The notes under the pieces were generated by a model. It saw only the letters and a list, made by a program, of their open reading frames with translations. It was not told the DNA's origin and did no database searches. 64,000 bases of DNA from NCBI RefSeq assembly GCF_000314995.1, contig NZ_BAEO01000044.1, forward strand, positions 19,151 to 83,150, in the 5' to 3' direction. The position numbers and the translations under genes were made by a program. This document shows positions 24,246 through 32,656 of the stretch, in pieces. This DNA is from Paraglaciecola arctica BSs20135 (GTDB lineage: Bacteria; Pseudomonadota; Gammaproteobacteria; Enterobacterales; Alteromonadaceae). Position 1 is the stretch's first letter. Each line of letters begins with the position of its first letter.

Positions 24246-25028
24246 TTATTTCATGGCCCGCCCCAAATGATAAAAATAACCCAGTAGATTTGTAGAAATT
24301 GTAGCTCTGAGTTCCTCTTCAGGGTAGATCCCCATCTTAGCTTCTGGGCTTTGTTTTGTACCTTGTACCAAAAATGCATTCTTAATAAAGTGGTCTTGAA
24401 TACATGCCTCAAAGGCTCGTGCTACCAGCTCTTGCGGTCGAGCGTAATAAAATATTTTTAACAATTTGTCTGCTTGAGCGCTGCGATTGACATACTTATT
24501 AGGTTGGCTTTTATCAGTGGCTAAAAATATTGATTCGAAACACAGACTCAGTTTTTCATTTAGCTGATGTGATATTTGTGGTTCGTCTTGTAGCCAACAC
24601 TGGGAAGCAAATTGTTCATGGGATGTTGCCACAAATAACTTGTCACAAACATAGTGGTCAAAAGCATGAAACCATTCGTGGGCAAGTGCACCTCCCCCAG
24701 CATTTTTGGCCAGCGCTAGCTTTTTGGTATGTGACTCATAGTGAGCACTGCTATGCTTTCGTCCACCGCTGCCAAAAGCTAAAGACAAACTACCGTTAAG
24801 GGAAATAACGGCCTCTGGCACTTGTAGAATATCCATTAAATCGCACAATGCATCAAAAAATAAATTGGCCGCAATTTGCTGCTCAACGACCGTGACCCAT
24901 TTACCTATAGTGACTGTACGAAAACCAAAAATTTTAACTATATCTTGGAAACTAACATCGGCACCATCTCGATGAGAGGGGCCGTTTCGATAGTAGGGTT
25001 GATGAATACGGGAGTCAGGTGTTTGCAA
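24246..25028 (-). CDS. CLCA_X family protein with LPD1-like domain and HExxH motif
   Basis: A 260-residue protein resembling the CLCA_X family and large polyvalent protein-associated domain 1 (LPD1) of phage and plasmid polyvalent proteins. Shared features are IFGFRTVTIGKWV, LCDLMDILQVP, ISLNGSLSLAFGSGGR, AHYESHTKKLALAK and GALAHEWFHAFDHY. The last contains HExxH (HEWFH), a likely zinc-metallopeptidase site, with ARAFEACIQD downstream as a possible third-ligand region. Biochemical function is not established. Translation seems to start at TTG (25026-25028), 8 bp after fldB, without a clear ribosome site, so coupling is likely. Its 3' end is repeated at 15.5 kb. Confidence 0.78.
   Translation of the reverse strand: MQTPDSRIHQPYYRNGPSHRDGADVSFQDIVKIFGFRTVTIGKWVTVVEQQIAANLFFDALCDLMDILQVPEAVISLNGSLSLAFGSGGRKHSSAHYESHTKKLALAKNAGGGALAHEWFHAFDHYVCDKLFVATSHEQFASQCWLQDEPQISHQLNEKLSLCFESIFLATDKSQPNKYVNRSAQADKLLKIFYYARPQELVARAFEACIQDHFIKNAFLVQGTKQSPEAKMGIYPEEELRATISTNLLGYFYHLGRAMK
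24251..24313. repeat. Right direct repeat, inside the 3' end of the CLCA_X-like gene
   Basis: This is the partner of 15532-15594 (54 of 63 bases identical, ungapped, same orientation). It encodes the last ~20 residues of the intact gene. Confidence 0.8.
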
Positions 25029-25036
25029 AGTGACGG

Positions 25037-25579
25037 CTATAAGGAGTTTATTTCAGTAATTAACTGATCACACCAATTGTCGATCCGTTCATCGCTTAAG
25101 TCATATTGGTTTTCATCATCTAGGCATAAACCAACAAAAAAACTTTTGTCTTCAGTGAGGGCTTTTGAGGCGATGAAGTCATATCCTTGGTTAGGCCAGT
25201 AACCAACAATATCGCAATTTAAGAGCAGTAACTCGTCGTGCAACATGCCAACTGCATCTTGAAACCACTCCGCATAACCTAGCTGATCACCTAAACCAAA
25301 AATGGCGACTGTTTTGTCGGCTAAGTTTAGGCCTGCTATATCTTCCCAAGTTGATTCCCAATCTTCCTGTAATTCGCCAAAATCCCAAGTGGAAATACCA
25401 AAAATAAGGATATCGAACTGTTCAGTTTTTGATAATGCACTGTCCTTAATATTAAATAATTCAACACAGGCATGGCCCACTAAGTGGTGAAATCTAGCTT
25501 GTATTTTTTCGGCGGCCATTTCGGTGTAACAGGTGGTTGAACCATAAAACAGGCCAATTTTTAATTTGTTATTATTCAT
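25037..25579 (-). CDS. fldB: Flavodoxin FldB
   Basis: A 180-residue FMN-binding electron carrier of the long-chain flavodoxin type. The FMN phosphate loop is GLFYGSTTCYTEMAA. The isoalloxazine loops are STWDFGELQEDWE and GLGDQLGYAEWFQDAVGMLHD. The C-terminal QYDLSDERIDNWCDQL matches E. coli FldB closely, whereas FldA differs in these segments. It donates electrons to reductive enzymes, and in E. coli it belongs to the SoxRS response. The ATG is preceded by AGGAG. The CLCA_X-like gene follows 8 bp later and is probably co-transcribed. Confidence 0.93.
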   Translation of the reverse strand: MNNNKLKIGLFYGSTTCYTEMAAEKIQARFHHLVGHACVELFNIKDSALSKTEQFDILIFGISTWDFGELQEDWESTWEDIAGLNLADKTVAIFGLGDQLGYAEWFQDAVGMLHDELLLLNCDIVGYWPNQGYDFIASKALTEDKSFFVGLCLDDENQYDLSDERIDNWCDQLITEINSL

Positions 25580-25623
25580 GAACTCCTATTTGCAATATTG
25601 GTAACAGAGAAAAGTCATTGAGG

Positions 25624-26031
25624 CTATTCACAACTAGTAGCTGCATAATAAGTGACTGATTGTATTAGATCTTGTTGCATTTGATAGATAGACAATGCAC
25701 ATTGAGAGCGTTCCCCATCATTCGAGAATGCCTCTTCTATAACGGCAACAGTGTCACCAAGAGTTAAGGAACGTTTAATCAGTGAACGTGCATGAGTTTG
25801 CTGCTTGAAATGCTCAACCATAGCGGCTCGCAGTGCGTCCTTACCCTCTGTTTCGAGCAACAATTTGTCATTAATGTTATATAACCATTTTACTTGTTCA
25901 CTTGTTTTTTCGAGCATTTTTTCGATATCATGTTGGTTGTAAGCATCAATAAATAGTTCTACTTGTTTAGTTGGTGTAGCAGTGACACAAACTGCCCAAC
26001 TTAATAACACTATCAACCATGTTACTTTCAT
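25624..26031 (-). CDS. Exported NTF2-like (SnoaL-fold) protein
   Basis: A small protein with an N-terminal signal peptide (MKVTWLIVLLSWAVCVTATP), followed by a single ~110-residue domain. The pattern VELFIDAYNQHDIEKMLEKT, then WLYNINDKLLLETEGKDALRAAM, is typical of the nuclear transport factor 2-like fold used by many binding proteins and isomerases. The start is set at 26031, where AGGAACTTT precedes ATG; a longer frame upstream has no ribosome site. The product is 135 residues and probably periplasmic. The ligand is unknown. It may follow fldB's transcript or stand alone; no regulatory site is clear. Confidence 0.75.
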   Translation of the reverse strand: MKVTWLIVLLSWAVCVTATPTKQVELFIDAYNQHDIEKMLEKTSEQVKWLYNINDKLLLETEGKDALRAAMVEHFKQQTHARSLIKRSLTLGDTVAVIEEAFSNDGERSQCALSIYQMQQDLIQSVTYYAATSCE

Positions 26032-26277
26032 AAAGTTCCTATAATCCATAAATAAGCGCATATAAATAACGGCATTATACCAATAAAATATTGTAGCGTG
26101 GCTTTGTCTGTTTGTTCAGTATATTTAATTAGCAGTTGTTTCTAAGTGACTTATAGTAGTGAATTGTAGTGAGAACAAATAATGACCAAATGGTTAAGTT
26201 TTTATTTCTTCGTGATTTTGAGTAGGGTAGACTAATTTTTTTAATCAATGATTTATAACAGTGAGATTTGACCGTAT

Positions 26278-27417
26278 ATGAGAGCGTATGTGGGTTTTAT
26301 CATAGGGATTGGCAGTTTATTAGTTAGCTGTGGAAAAAACCCTGAATCGGCACAAGTCGATCAAAAAATGCAAGCCGATCAAAAAATACAAGTCAATGGT
26401 CATTGGATCATGGAACAAGATGGGCAAGTTATGCTTAACCCACAGACTTCAGGTTTAGTTAAATGGCGTGATGGCTTGCTGACTGTGAGCGATCGTAGTG
26501 CTCATTCTTCACAACGTCTGCGCCTCAGAGCTATATCTAAAGAAAATACCTTGTTAAGTGGTCCTGATTTGCCAATGATTTTATCTGAACAATTGCAATC
26601 AAGCTGCTTTGCCGCATACATCAGTGATAACCCTGATCTAGAAGCTTTGGCTGTTGATCCTGATGACGACAGAGTGTTTTATGTGGTGACTGAAGATGGA
26701 TCATATGCCGAGCCTATGCCAGAGGTTTGCCAACAAAAACTCCATAACTCAGGCTCAACAAATTACCCAACATTGCTCATCAGACTTGAGATGCAAGCAA
26801 ACAATACCGCATTAATGACCCATGTTCGCCCTATCCAGTTTACTGCTGAAATGCAGATTGGCGATTTCCCAAATGATGGCGTTGAAGGTCTCGCTTTTGG
26901 ACAGGCCCGTACTTTGTATCTAGGTATTGAAAAAGATAGTACTAAACAAGCTAGGGTGTTTTCTTTGCAAATGCACAGTGAATTTTGGCAATCAGATGAA
27001 TTTGCAGTTGTGACAGCATTTGATTTGAAGTTACCTATTTTTGATAGTGGTAATCATCCTATTAACGGCATGGATTATTATCAAACGCCTGATGGTCGAG
27101 AGTTCTTATTAGCGGCTGCTAGAAACGATGAAACCTTATGGGTGGTGGATTTATCTGGCAAAAAAGAAACAGTCATTTTACCCATGAAGTTTTTTGCTGA
27201 GACCAAAGCTGGTAGCGAAGAATGTGAAGACTACGAAGCCATGAACAATGCCTCTATAGAAGGCGTGGCAGTAGTAGATAACACCTTATGGTTAATTAAC
27301 GACCCTTGGAAGGCCGTGTATTTAAATAACGTTAAGTGTGAGAAAAATCGCCAACATTACGAAATATTTGCTCCACTGTTGTTTAGTGTGCCCATACAGG
27401 CAAGTTGGTTCGACTAG
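26278..27417 (+). CDS. Lipoprotein of the esterase-like phytase-domain type (beta-propeller-like)
   Basis: A 379-residue lipoprotein. The signal peptide ends in lipobox LVSC (Cys18). Two near-identical segments, VDQKMQ and ADQKIQ, follow directly. The body has repeated blade-like strands: LEALAVDPDDDRVFYVVTED, FPNDGVEGLAFGQARTLYL and NNASIEGVAVVDNTLWLINDP. These E-G/A-[LV]-A motifs resemble the 'esterase-like activity of phytase' domain. That domain's enzymatic role is weakly characterised, so no activity is assigned. It probably sits in the outer or inner membrane facing the periplasm. It is monocistronic, with a strong terminator 18 bp after the stop. Confidence 0.72.
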   Translation: MRAYVGFIIGIGSLLVSCGKNPESAQVDQKMQADQKIQVNGHWIMEQDGQVMLNPQTSGLVKWRDGLLTVSDRSAHSSQRLRLRAISKENTLLSGPDLPMILSEQLQSSCFAAYISDNPDLEALAVDPDDDRVFYVVTEDGSYAEPMPEVCQQKLHNSGSTNYPTLLIRLEMQANNTALMTHVRPIQFTAEMQIGDFPNDGVEGLAFGQARTLYLGIEKDSTKQARVFSLQMHSEFWQSDEFAVVTAFDLKLPIFDSGNHPINGMDYYQTPDGREFLLAAARNDETLWVVDLSGKKETVILPMKFFAETKAGSEECEDYEAMNNASIEGVAVVDNTLWLINDPWKAVYLNNVKCEKNRQHYEIFAPLLFSVPIQASWFD

Positions 27418-27434
27418 TTTGGATCAATATTAGT

Positions 27435-27463
27435 AATAAGAGCAGAGCAAACCTGCTCTTATT
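27435..27463 (+). terminator. Rho-independent terminator after the lipoprotein gene
   Basis: An 11-bp perfect stem AATAAGAGCAG / CTGCTCTTATT with a 7-base loop follows the stop codon. Confidence 0.75.
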
Positions 27464-27724
27464 TCATATCTCCAACTGCAGACGCTTTGTTATTTTAACC
27501 ATGCTTAGATACACCAGCCCCCCGCCTCTTTAAATCGCCGTTTTCCAAATTAGACACACTAAGAAATTGGTATTGTTGTCTGCCGTCTATAATTCAAGAC
27601 ATAAAAATACCAAGTTTTTTAAAAATAGTGTCTGAATATGCTCTGCTGCTTCGATGTTATAGTGAGAGACTCTTATTATTTACTTATTGTTTCTTACTTT
27701 TATTCATTTAATAAGGAAAAACAT
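27464..27724. other. Leader region of the DGPF-sigma factor pair
   Basis: This stretch holds no gene. A TATAAT hexamer (27588-27593) could be a -10 element, with a poor TTGGTA 15 bases upstream. The DGPF gene has an AAGGA ribosome site (27713-27717). No site resembling a known ECF42 promoter was identified by eye. Confidence 0.35.
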
Positions 27725-28066
27725 ATGCAATTTTTAGCTTTGATTTATGCTGGTGAAGATCAAGATGACGTAGATATAGAAACCTTGATGGCGCAATATC
27801 AGGAATTTGACAGGCAGCTTGGCGCGGCAGATATTCTGTTGGGTGGCAATGCTTTGGAGGCCATTAGTACAGCTACATCAGTTAGAGTGCGAAACGGAAA
27901 ACCTGAATTGACGGATGGGCCTTTTGCGGAAACCAAGGAGCAGCTTGGTGGATACTATTTATTGGAGTGTAAAGATCTTGATGAGGCGCTTGAATGGGCG
28001 GCAAAAATTCCAAGTGCGCGTTATGGGACGATTGAAGTCAGGCCGGTGATGGTTTTTGACCAATAA
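27725..28066 (+). CDS. DGPF-domain (YCII-related) protein
   Basis: A 113-residue cytoplasmic protein of the YCII/DGPF family. The namesake motif DGPFAETKEQLGGYYLLE lies in the middle, and the ending SARYGTIEVRPVM is also typical. The longer upstream frame is rejected because the ATG at 27725 has an AAGGA ribosome site and begins the family sequence (MQFLALIYAGEDQ). Such genes commonly sit next to ECF42-type sigma factors, as here, where the sigma gene overlaps its end by 11 bp. Family members are often part of the sigma factor's regulon. No enzymatic activity is established. Confidence 0.88.
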   Translation: MQFLALIYAGEDQDDVDIETLMAQYQEFDRQLGAADILLGGNALEAISTATSVRVRNGKPELTDGPFAETKEQLGGYYLLECKDLDEALEWAAKIPSARYGTIEVRPVMVFDQ

Positions 28067-29312
28067 TATTGATCAGAATATATTGATTATGGATAGACTC
28101 GCGCGAATTTTTCGCGCTGAATCTGGACAAGTGTTAGCTTCCCTTGTGTATTTTTCGCGAGACTTGCAGTTAGCCGAAGATGCGCTGCAAGATGCTTGTG
28201 AACAAGCTAGTCATAAATGGCCAATACAAGGGATCCCTGAAAATACCGGCGCTTGGTTACATTTAGTCGCCAAGCGCAAGTTAATCGACAAATTACGTCA
28301 GCAGCAATCACAGCAAAATAAACATAAGTTGCAGTTGATTGAACAATCTCTGTATATGTTAACCGATACCGTCGCCGAAACAGACTACGAGGTGCCTGAC
28401 GAAAGGTTGCGGCTTATTTTCACCTGTTGTCACCCAGCACTTAATGAAGCGGCACAAGTGGCGCTAACTTTACGTACTCTGTGTGGCTTAGATGTGCGAG
28501 AAATTGCCCGCGCTTATCTTACCTCAGAAGTTGCCATCGGACAGCGTATCACTAGAGCAAAAAAGAAGATAAGAGATGCCGGGATCAGCTACGAAATTCC
28601 CAGTTATGAGCAACTCGACATTAGATTGCCAGCTGTATTGAAAGTTATTTATCTTATTTATAACGAATCATATTCTGCTTATGAAGGCCAATCTTTAACA
28701 CGCCACGATTTGGCAAGCGAAGCCATCAGGTTAAGCTTGTTGATGGTAAAGCTGATACCTAATCCAGAAGTATTGGGTTTAGCGGCTTTAATGTTATTTC
28801 ATGATGCACGCCTATTGTCCCGTAGCTCAGATATTGAACCTTACATTCCTCTAGAGCAGCAAAACAGGGCATTATGGAAGCAAGCCCAGATTGAGCAAGC
28901 TAATGCTTTTATTCAACAAGCTTTGGAATATAAACAGCGAGGCCCTTATCAGATCCAAGCGGCAATCAGCGCTTTGCATTCTCAAGCAAAAAGTTGGGAG
29001 GCCACCGACTGGCGACAAATTCAGCTGTTATACATGAGTTTGTTTCAGTTGCATCCTTCCCCTGTAGTTGCACTAAACCTCGCCATCGCCAAGGCAAATG
29101 GCGGACAACTCAAACAAGCTTATAAAGATATTGTTGCCCTGAGTGAAGATCTCAACCAATATCAGCCTTATCATGCAGCTCGTGGTGAGTTAGAAAGCCG
29201 TTTGAATTTTCAAGAACAGGCCATTTGTTCAATCAGCAAGGCAATTAATCTTAGTCGAAATGGTATTGAGCGAGATTTCTTAATTAAAAAACGAGTGCTT
29301 CTACTAAAATAA
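28056..29312 (+). CDS. ECF42-type RNA polymerase sigma factor with C-terminal helical (TPR-like) extension
   Basis: A 418-residue sigma-70-family protein. Region 2 (LQLAEDALQDACEQASHKWP, then NTGAWLHLVAKRKLIDKLRQ) and region 4 (ALTLRTLCGLDVREIARAYL, AIGQRITRAKKKI) occupy the first ~175 residues. A long helical C-terminus follows (RLPAVLKVIYLIYNESYSAY; LNLAIAKANGGQLKQAYKDI). This extension and the DGPF partner identify the ECF42 group, which lacks a classical anti-sigma factor; the extension is needed for activity in studied members. The start may be TTG at 28056 or ATG at 28089, and neither has a strong ribosome site. The stop/start overlap with the DGPF gene suggests coupling. Confidence 0.9.
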   Translation: MTNNIDQNILIMDRLARIFRAESGQVLASLVYFSRDLQLAEDALQDACEQASHKWPIQGIPENTGAWLHLVAKRKLIDKLRQQQSQQNKHKLQLIEQSLYMLTDTVAETDYEVPDERLRLIFTCCHPALNEAAQVALTLRTLCGLDVREIARAYLTSEVAIGQRITRAKKKIRDAGISYEIPSYEQLDIRLPAVLKVIYLIYNESYSAYEGQSLTRHDLASEAIRLSLLMVKLIPNPEVLGLAALMLFHDARLLSRSSDIEPYIPLEQQNRALWKQAQIEQANAFIQQALEYKQRGPYQIQAAISALHSQAKSWEATDWRQIQLLYMSLFQLHPSPVVALNLAIAKANGGQLKQAYKDIVALSEDLNQYQPYHAARGELESRLNFQEQAICSISKAINLSRNGIERDFLIKKRVLLLK

Positions 29313-29474
29313 GTTTGAGTGAATCTAATCCACTATCAATCTTTCAGCGTAAGAAAACGGTGAATCTAAATAATCGTGCTAATTAAATGATGCAAATTTC
29401 TTCCTTAACCATTTCTTATCTTTTAACAGGTAAAAAACCTTGTATACCCAGCGAAACAAAAGGTGAAAAAGTTG

Positions 29475-30215
29475 ATGTTTAAAGGCAATGTATTGGTGAT
29501 AGGTGCCTCAGGCGGCATTGGTAAAACGCTAATTAAACAGCTACATGAGTCAGGCAAATATGCGCAGGTGTATGCAGTGTCTCGAACGTTACCTGATTCG
29601 AAAATGGACGGGGTGGAGTATCACACCGTCGATTCTGAAAACGAAAACTCGATTGCACAATATTGCCAAGAGCTTAAACAAAACGGTGGTCAATTTAGTC
29701 TGGTGGTGTGCTGTATTGGTGCATTACACGCTAGCGGTGCCGACAATCAAAAAATCATGCCTGAAAAACGTTTAGAAGATATCAATCAGGATCAACTGAG
29801 CTTTTATTTTACCACAAACGTTATATTACCTGCTCTTTGGTTAAAACATGTAGAAGCACTACTCAAAGGTGCTGAACCAGCTAAATTAGTGTTTTTTAGT
29901 GCTAGAGTCGGCAGTATAAGTGACAATCAGTTGGGGGGCTGGTATGGGTATCGATCCAGTAAGGCAGCGCTCAATATGCTGATAAAAAGTGCCCAAATTG
30001 AATGCCAAAGACGGGCCAAAAATATTTGTTTAATCAGTTATCATCCAGGCACAGTTGATACAGAATTATCCAAGCCGTTTCAGTCGAATGTACCCAAAAG
30101 AAAATTGTTTACTACTGACTTTACTGTTACCCAGTTACTTAAAATTATTCCAAATTTAACTGCTGAAAACGGCCCTCACTATGTTGATTGGCAAGGCAGT
30201 GTTATCCCGTGGTGA
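29475..30215 (+). CDS. SDR-family oxidoreductase (C-factor-like)
   Basis: A short-chain dehydrogenase/reductase of about 246 residues. The Rossmann NAD(P) loop is VIGASGGIGKTLI, the catalytic Tyr/Lys are in YGYRSSKAALNML, with FFSARVGSIS upstream, and ISYHPGTVDTELSKPF follows. It resembles C-signal/C-factor-type SDRs, whose substrates are mostly unknown. The frame opens with GTG at 29463, but the ATG at 29475 lies nine bases after AAAGGTG and gives a normal N-terminus (MFKGNVLVIGASGG), so it is preferred. It stands alone between the sigma factor and the NSS transporter. Confidence 0.85.
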   Translation: MFKGNVLVIGASGGIGKTLIKQLHESGKYAQVYAVSRTLPDSKMDGVEYHTVDSENENSIAQYCQELKQNGGQFSLVVCCIGALHASGADNQKIMPEKRLEDINQDQLSFYFTTNVILPALWLKHVEALLKGAEPAKLVFFSARVGSISDNQLGGWYGYRSSKAALNMLIKSAQIECQRRAKNICLISYHPGTVDTELSKPFQSNVPKRKLFTTDFTVTQLLKIIPNLTAENGPHYVDWQGSVIPW

Positions 30216-30342
30216 TCGCCTTGCACTAAGCTGTAAAGATTTTTTACTACTTTTTCTAACCAATGCATTCTTAACATCAAAGACTTTCTGAAAATCTGCT
30301 GGTAATATCTAGCAAAATTATAAAAATAATAAAGGATAGATT

Positions 30343-31764
30343 ATGAGCGCACCCCGCGAACAGTTTGGTTCACGTTTAGGTTTTATTTTAGCTGCAGCTG
30401 GTTCGGCTGTAGGCATAGGTAATATGGTAGGTTTTCCAGTTGCGGCGACTAAAAATGGTGGCGGCGCATTTTTGTTAATTTATGCTATTTTTGTGGCCTT
30501 TATATGTTTACCAGTGATGTTGGCCGAAATGTCGGTTGGTAGGCATAGTCGTAAAGACCCCTTAGGAGCCTATTCGTCTATGTCAAACGGTCATAAAGGC
30601 TGGAAAATAGCGGGTTGGCTTTCGATTATTACCCCCTTTATGATTGCGGTTTTTTACCTAGTTATCACTGTTTGGATATTCGGTTATTTGTTTCATTCCT
30701 TAACCGGTAACTTAGATATGCTTGCCGATCCAGATACATTTGGTTCCTTTATCAATGGTTACGACTTGTTTTATTACATGGTCGGAGTATTGGCCATTAT
30801 TTATTTGATCCTGCAAGGCGGTGTAAAACAAGGAATTGAAAAAGCAGCTAAATTTATGATGCCTACCTTGTTTATAATGTTGATTGCTTTAGTGATTTTT
30901 GTACTGACCTTGGATAATGCATTTGAAGGTGTGAAATATTATGTAATTCCTGACTTCAGCAAAATTAATGCTTCTGTGGTTAATGGTGCCTTATCTCAGG
31001 CATTCTTTTCATTGTCTTTGGGCATGGGGATCATGATCACCTATGGCTCTTACCTGGATAAAAAGACTGATGTTCCCGGCTCTGCAAAAATGGTGGCCTT
31101 GTTAGATACAGCTGTGGCTTTTATTGCCGGTTTGCTGATCTTACCCGCGGTATTTTCTTTTAACCCCGATATCAATACTAACGATTTAAGCGACTCGTCA
31201 GTGGGTATGATATTTACATTTTTGCCTAAAATATTTTTGGCATTACAAGCCACTATTGGTTATGTAGGCGCCAGTGCCATTGCTAGCTTTTTCTTTTTAT
31301 TAGTGTTTTTTGCGGCTATTACTTCCATTGTTTCAATTTTTGAAGTGCCAGTAGCGGCTTTGATGGAAGAGAAAAAATTTAGTCGCCGTAAGGCACTAGG
31401 TTGGATGGGGATACTATTAGTGATTTTTTCGTTAATGGCTGCAACATCATTTGGAATGCTGGACTTTTTTACTGGTTTCGTCAGTTATGCAGGGCAATCT
31501 AAGTCATTCTTCGATGTAATAATTGATGTGTTTTACGACACCATTTTACCTCTTAATGGTTTGCTAATTTGTATTTTTGTTATTTACCGATGGAAGAAGG
31601 AAAATTTCAATAAAGAACTAGATCAAGGTGCACCCAATTATGCACGTAGCTGGTTTGAGCGTTATGTCGATTTCTCGGTAGGTACTTTTATCCCGGTCAT
31701 TTTGTTATTAGTGCTGATAAATACTATTGCATTAAAATACTTTGGTACCGCATTGATAGGCTAG
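30343..31764 (+). CDS. Sodium-dependent transporter, NSS/SNF family
   Basis: A 473-residue inner-membrane symporter with about twelve helices. The family signature REQFGSRLGFILAAAGSAVG followed by IGNMVGFPVAA forms the first helix and sodium site. GGGAFLLIYAIFVAFICLPV and SLSLGMGIMITYGSYL are also characteristic. Bacterial members take up amino acids or related compounds with sodium, which fits a marine cell; the substrate cannot be read from the sequence. An AAAGGA ribosome site precedes the ATG. An inverted-repeat terminator lies 25 bp after the stop. Confidence 0.93.
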   Translation: MSAPREQFGSRLGFILAAAGSAVGIGNMVGFPVAATKNGGGAFLLIYAIFVAFICLPVMLAEMSVGRHSRKDPLGAYSSMSNGHKGWKIAGWLSIITPFMIAVFYLVITVWIFGYLFHSLTGNLDMLADPDTFGSFINGYDLFYYMVGVLAIIYLILQGGVKQGIEKAAKFMMPTLFIMLIALVIFVLTLDNAFEGVKYYVIPDFSKINASVVNGALSQAFFSLSLGMGIMITYGSYLDKKTDVPGSAKMVALLDTAVAFIAGLLILPAVFSFNPDINTNDLSDSSVGMIFTFLPKIFLALQATIGYVGASAIASFFFLLVFFAAITSIVSIFEVPVAALMEEKKFSRRKALGWMGILLVIFSLMAATSFGMLDFFTGFVSYAGQSKSFFDVIIDVFYDTILPLNGLLICIFVIYRWKKENFNKELDQGAPNYARSWFERYVDFSVGTFIPVILLLVLINTIALKYFGTALIG

Positions 31765-31789
31765 ACTGCTTTTATTCTATTCTAAAATA

Positions 31790-31813
31790 GCCAGTAACTA
31801 TTGTGTTACTGGC
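31790..31813. terminator. Inverted repeat between convergent genes, probable terminator
   Basis: A 9-bp perfect stem (GCCAGTAAC / GTTACTGGC) with a 6-base loop lies at the junction of the NSS transporter and the leftward epimerase gene, overlapping the end of the latter. The trailing T-run is weak, so efficiency is uncertain. Confidence 0.5.
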
Positions 31814-32621
31814 ACATCTCAAATGGACTGGGATATCTAAGTGATATACCTAAAACTTGTAAACTTCTAGTCGCGTCAATTTGTTTACCCATGGCGACTC
31901 CTTCACCATTAATAAAGCTTGGCGGATTGAGGCCAAGTCTTTTTGCAGCCCAAGTGTAATATTCTGCACGAGTTGGGTGTTCTAGCGCACTTAAATGCAA
32001 GGTCTTTCCCCAAATATCTTTTTCAATCACAGTTTGAATGGCGCAAACAACATCATCTTGGTGCACCAAGTTCACCCTAATATCAGGGGTAGGCAAGTCT
32101 GATTTACCTGCTAGGTAGTGAGCTGGATGGCGGTTGTTACCAACTAAACCAGCAGGCCGGATAATGGTGCTGTGATCAGTAAAATATTCCCTTACCATAG
32201 CTTCAAGCGATAAATTGATTTGCCCTGATTGTGTCTGCGGATTTGTAGCGCTTTGTTCGGTGATTATGCCGCTGTCATCACCGTAAACAGAAGTTGTGCT
32301 GATAAAAATAATATTTTGTATTTGGCTATTTGCAGCATGTTTTAGCAGCGCTTGCATATGCTGCAAATAGTGCTTGGTCTTGGGATTTTTGCGGCCTACA
32401 GGAATGTTTAAGACTAATACCCTAGAGGCGAATAATGCTGCTAAGCGGTCATGCATTAGCTCATTGCCTAACTCAAAGGTTTCAGCATTAAAGCCTAATT
32501 CAGTTAATTCACTGGTTTTTTGTTTAGAACGACAAGTGGCCATAATTTTATGGCCACTTTTTTGTAAGCTCAATGAAAGAGGCAGTCCTAACCACCCGCA
32601 CCCCACTACTGCAATTTGCAT
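31806..32621 (-). CDS. NAD(P)-dependent epimerase/dehydratase-like protein (YeeZ-like)
   Basis: A 271-residue extended-SDR protein. The nucleotide loop is AVVGCGWLGLPLSLSLQKSG. IIFISTTSVYGDDSG supplies the Ser/Thr and Tyr region, although the classical YxxxK is not obvious. VNLVHQDDVVCAIQTVIE and the helical C-terminus match YeeZ-type proteins of gammaproteobacteria. The substrate is unknown. It converges on the NSS transporter gene; DUF2884 lies upstream on the same strand, 35 bp away, so the two may be co-transcribed. Confidence 0.82.
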   Translation of the reverse strand: MQIAVVGCGWLGLPLSLSLQKSGHKIMATCRSKQKTSELTELGFNAETFELGNELMHDRLAALFASRVLVLNIPVGRKNPKTKHYLQHMQALLKHAANSQIQNIIFISTTSVYGDDSGIITEQSATNPQTQSGQINLSLEAMVREYFTDHSTIIRPAGLVGNNRHPAHYLAGKSDLPTPDIRVNLVHQDDVVCAIQTVIEKDIWGKTLHLSALEHPTRAEYYTWAAKRLGLNPPSFINGEGVAMGKQIDATRSLQVLGISLRYPSPFEMCQ

Positions 32622-32656
32622 TTAATACCTATTAGGCTCTTTTAGATTGCACGTTA

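Noticed and set aside
27567..27593. TTGGTA and TATAAT before the DGPF gene as a sigma-70 promoter
   Set aside because: Spacing is only 15 bases and the -35 match is weak, so it is not listed as a promoter.
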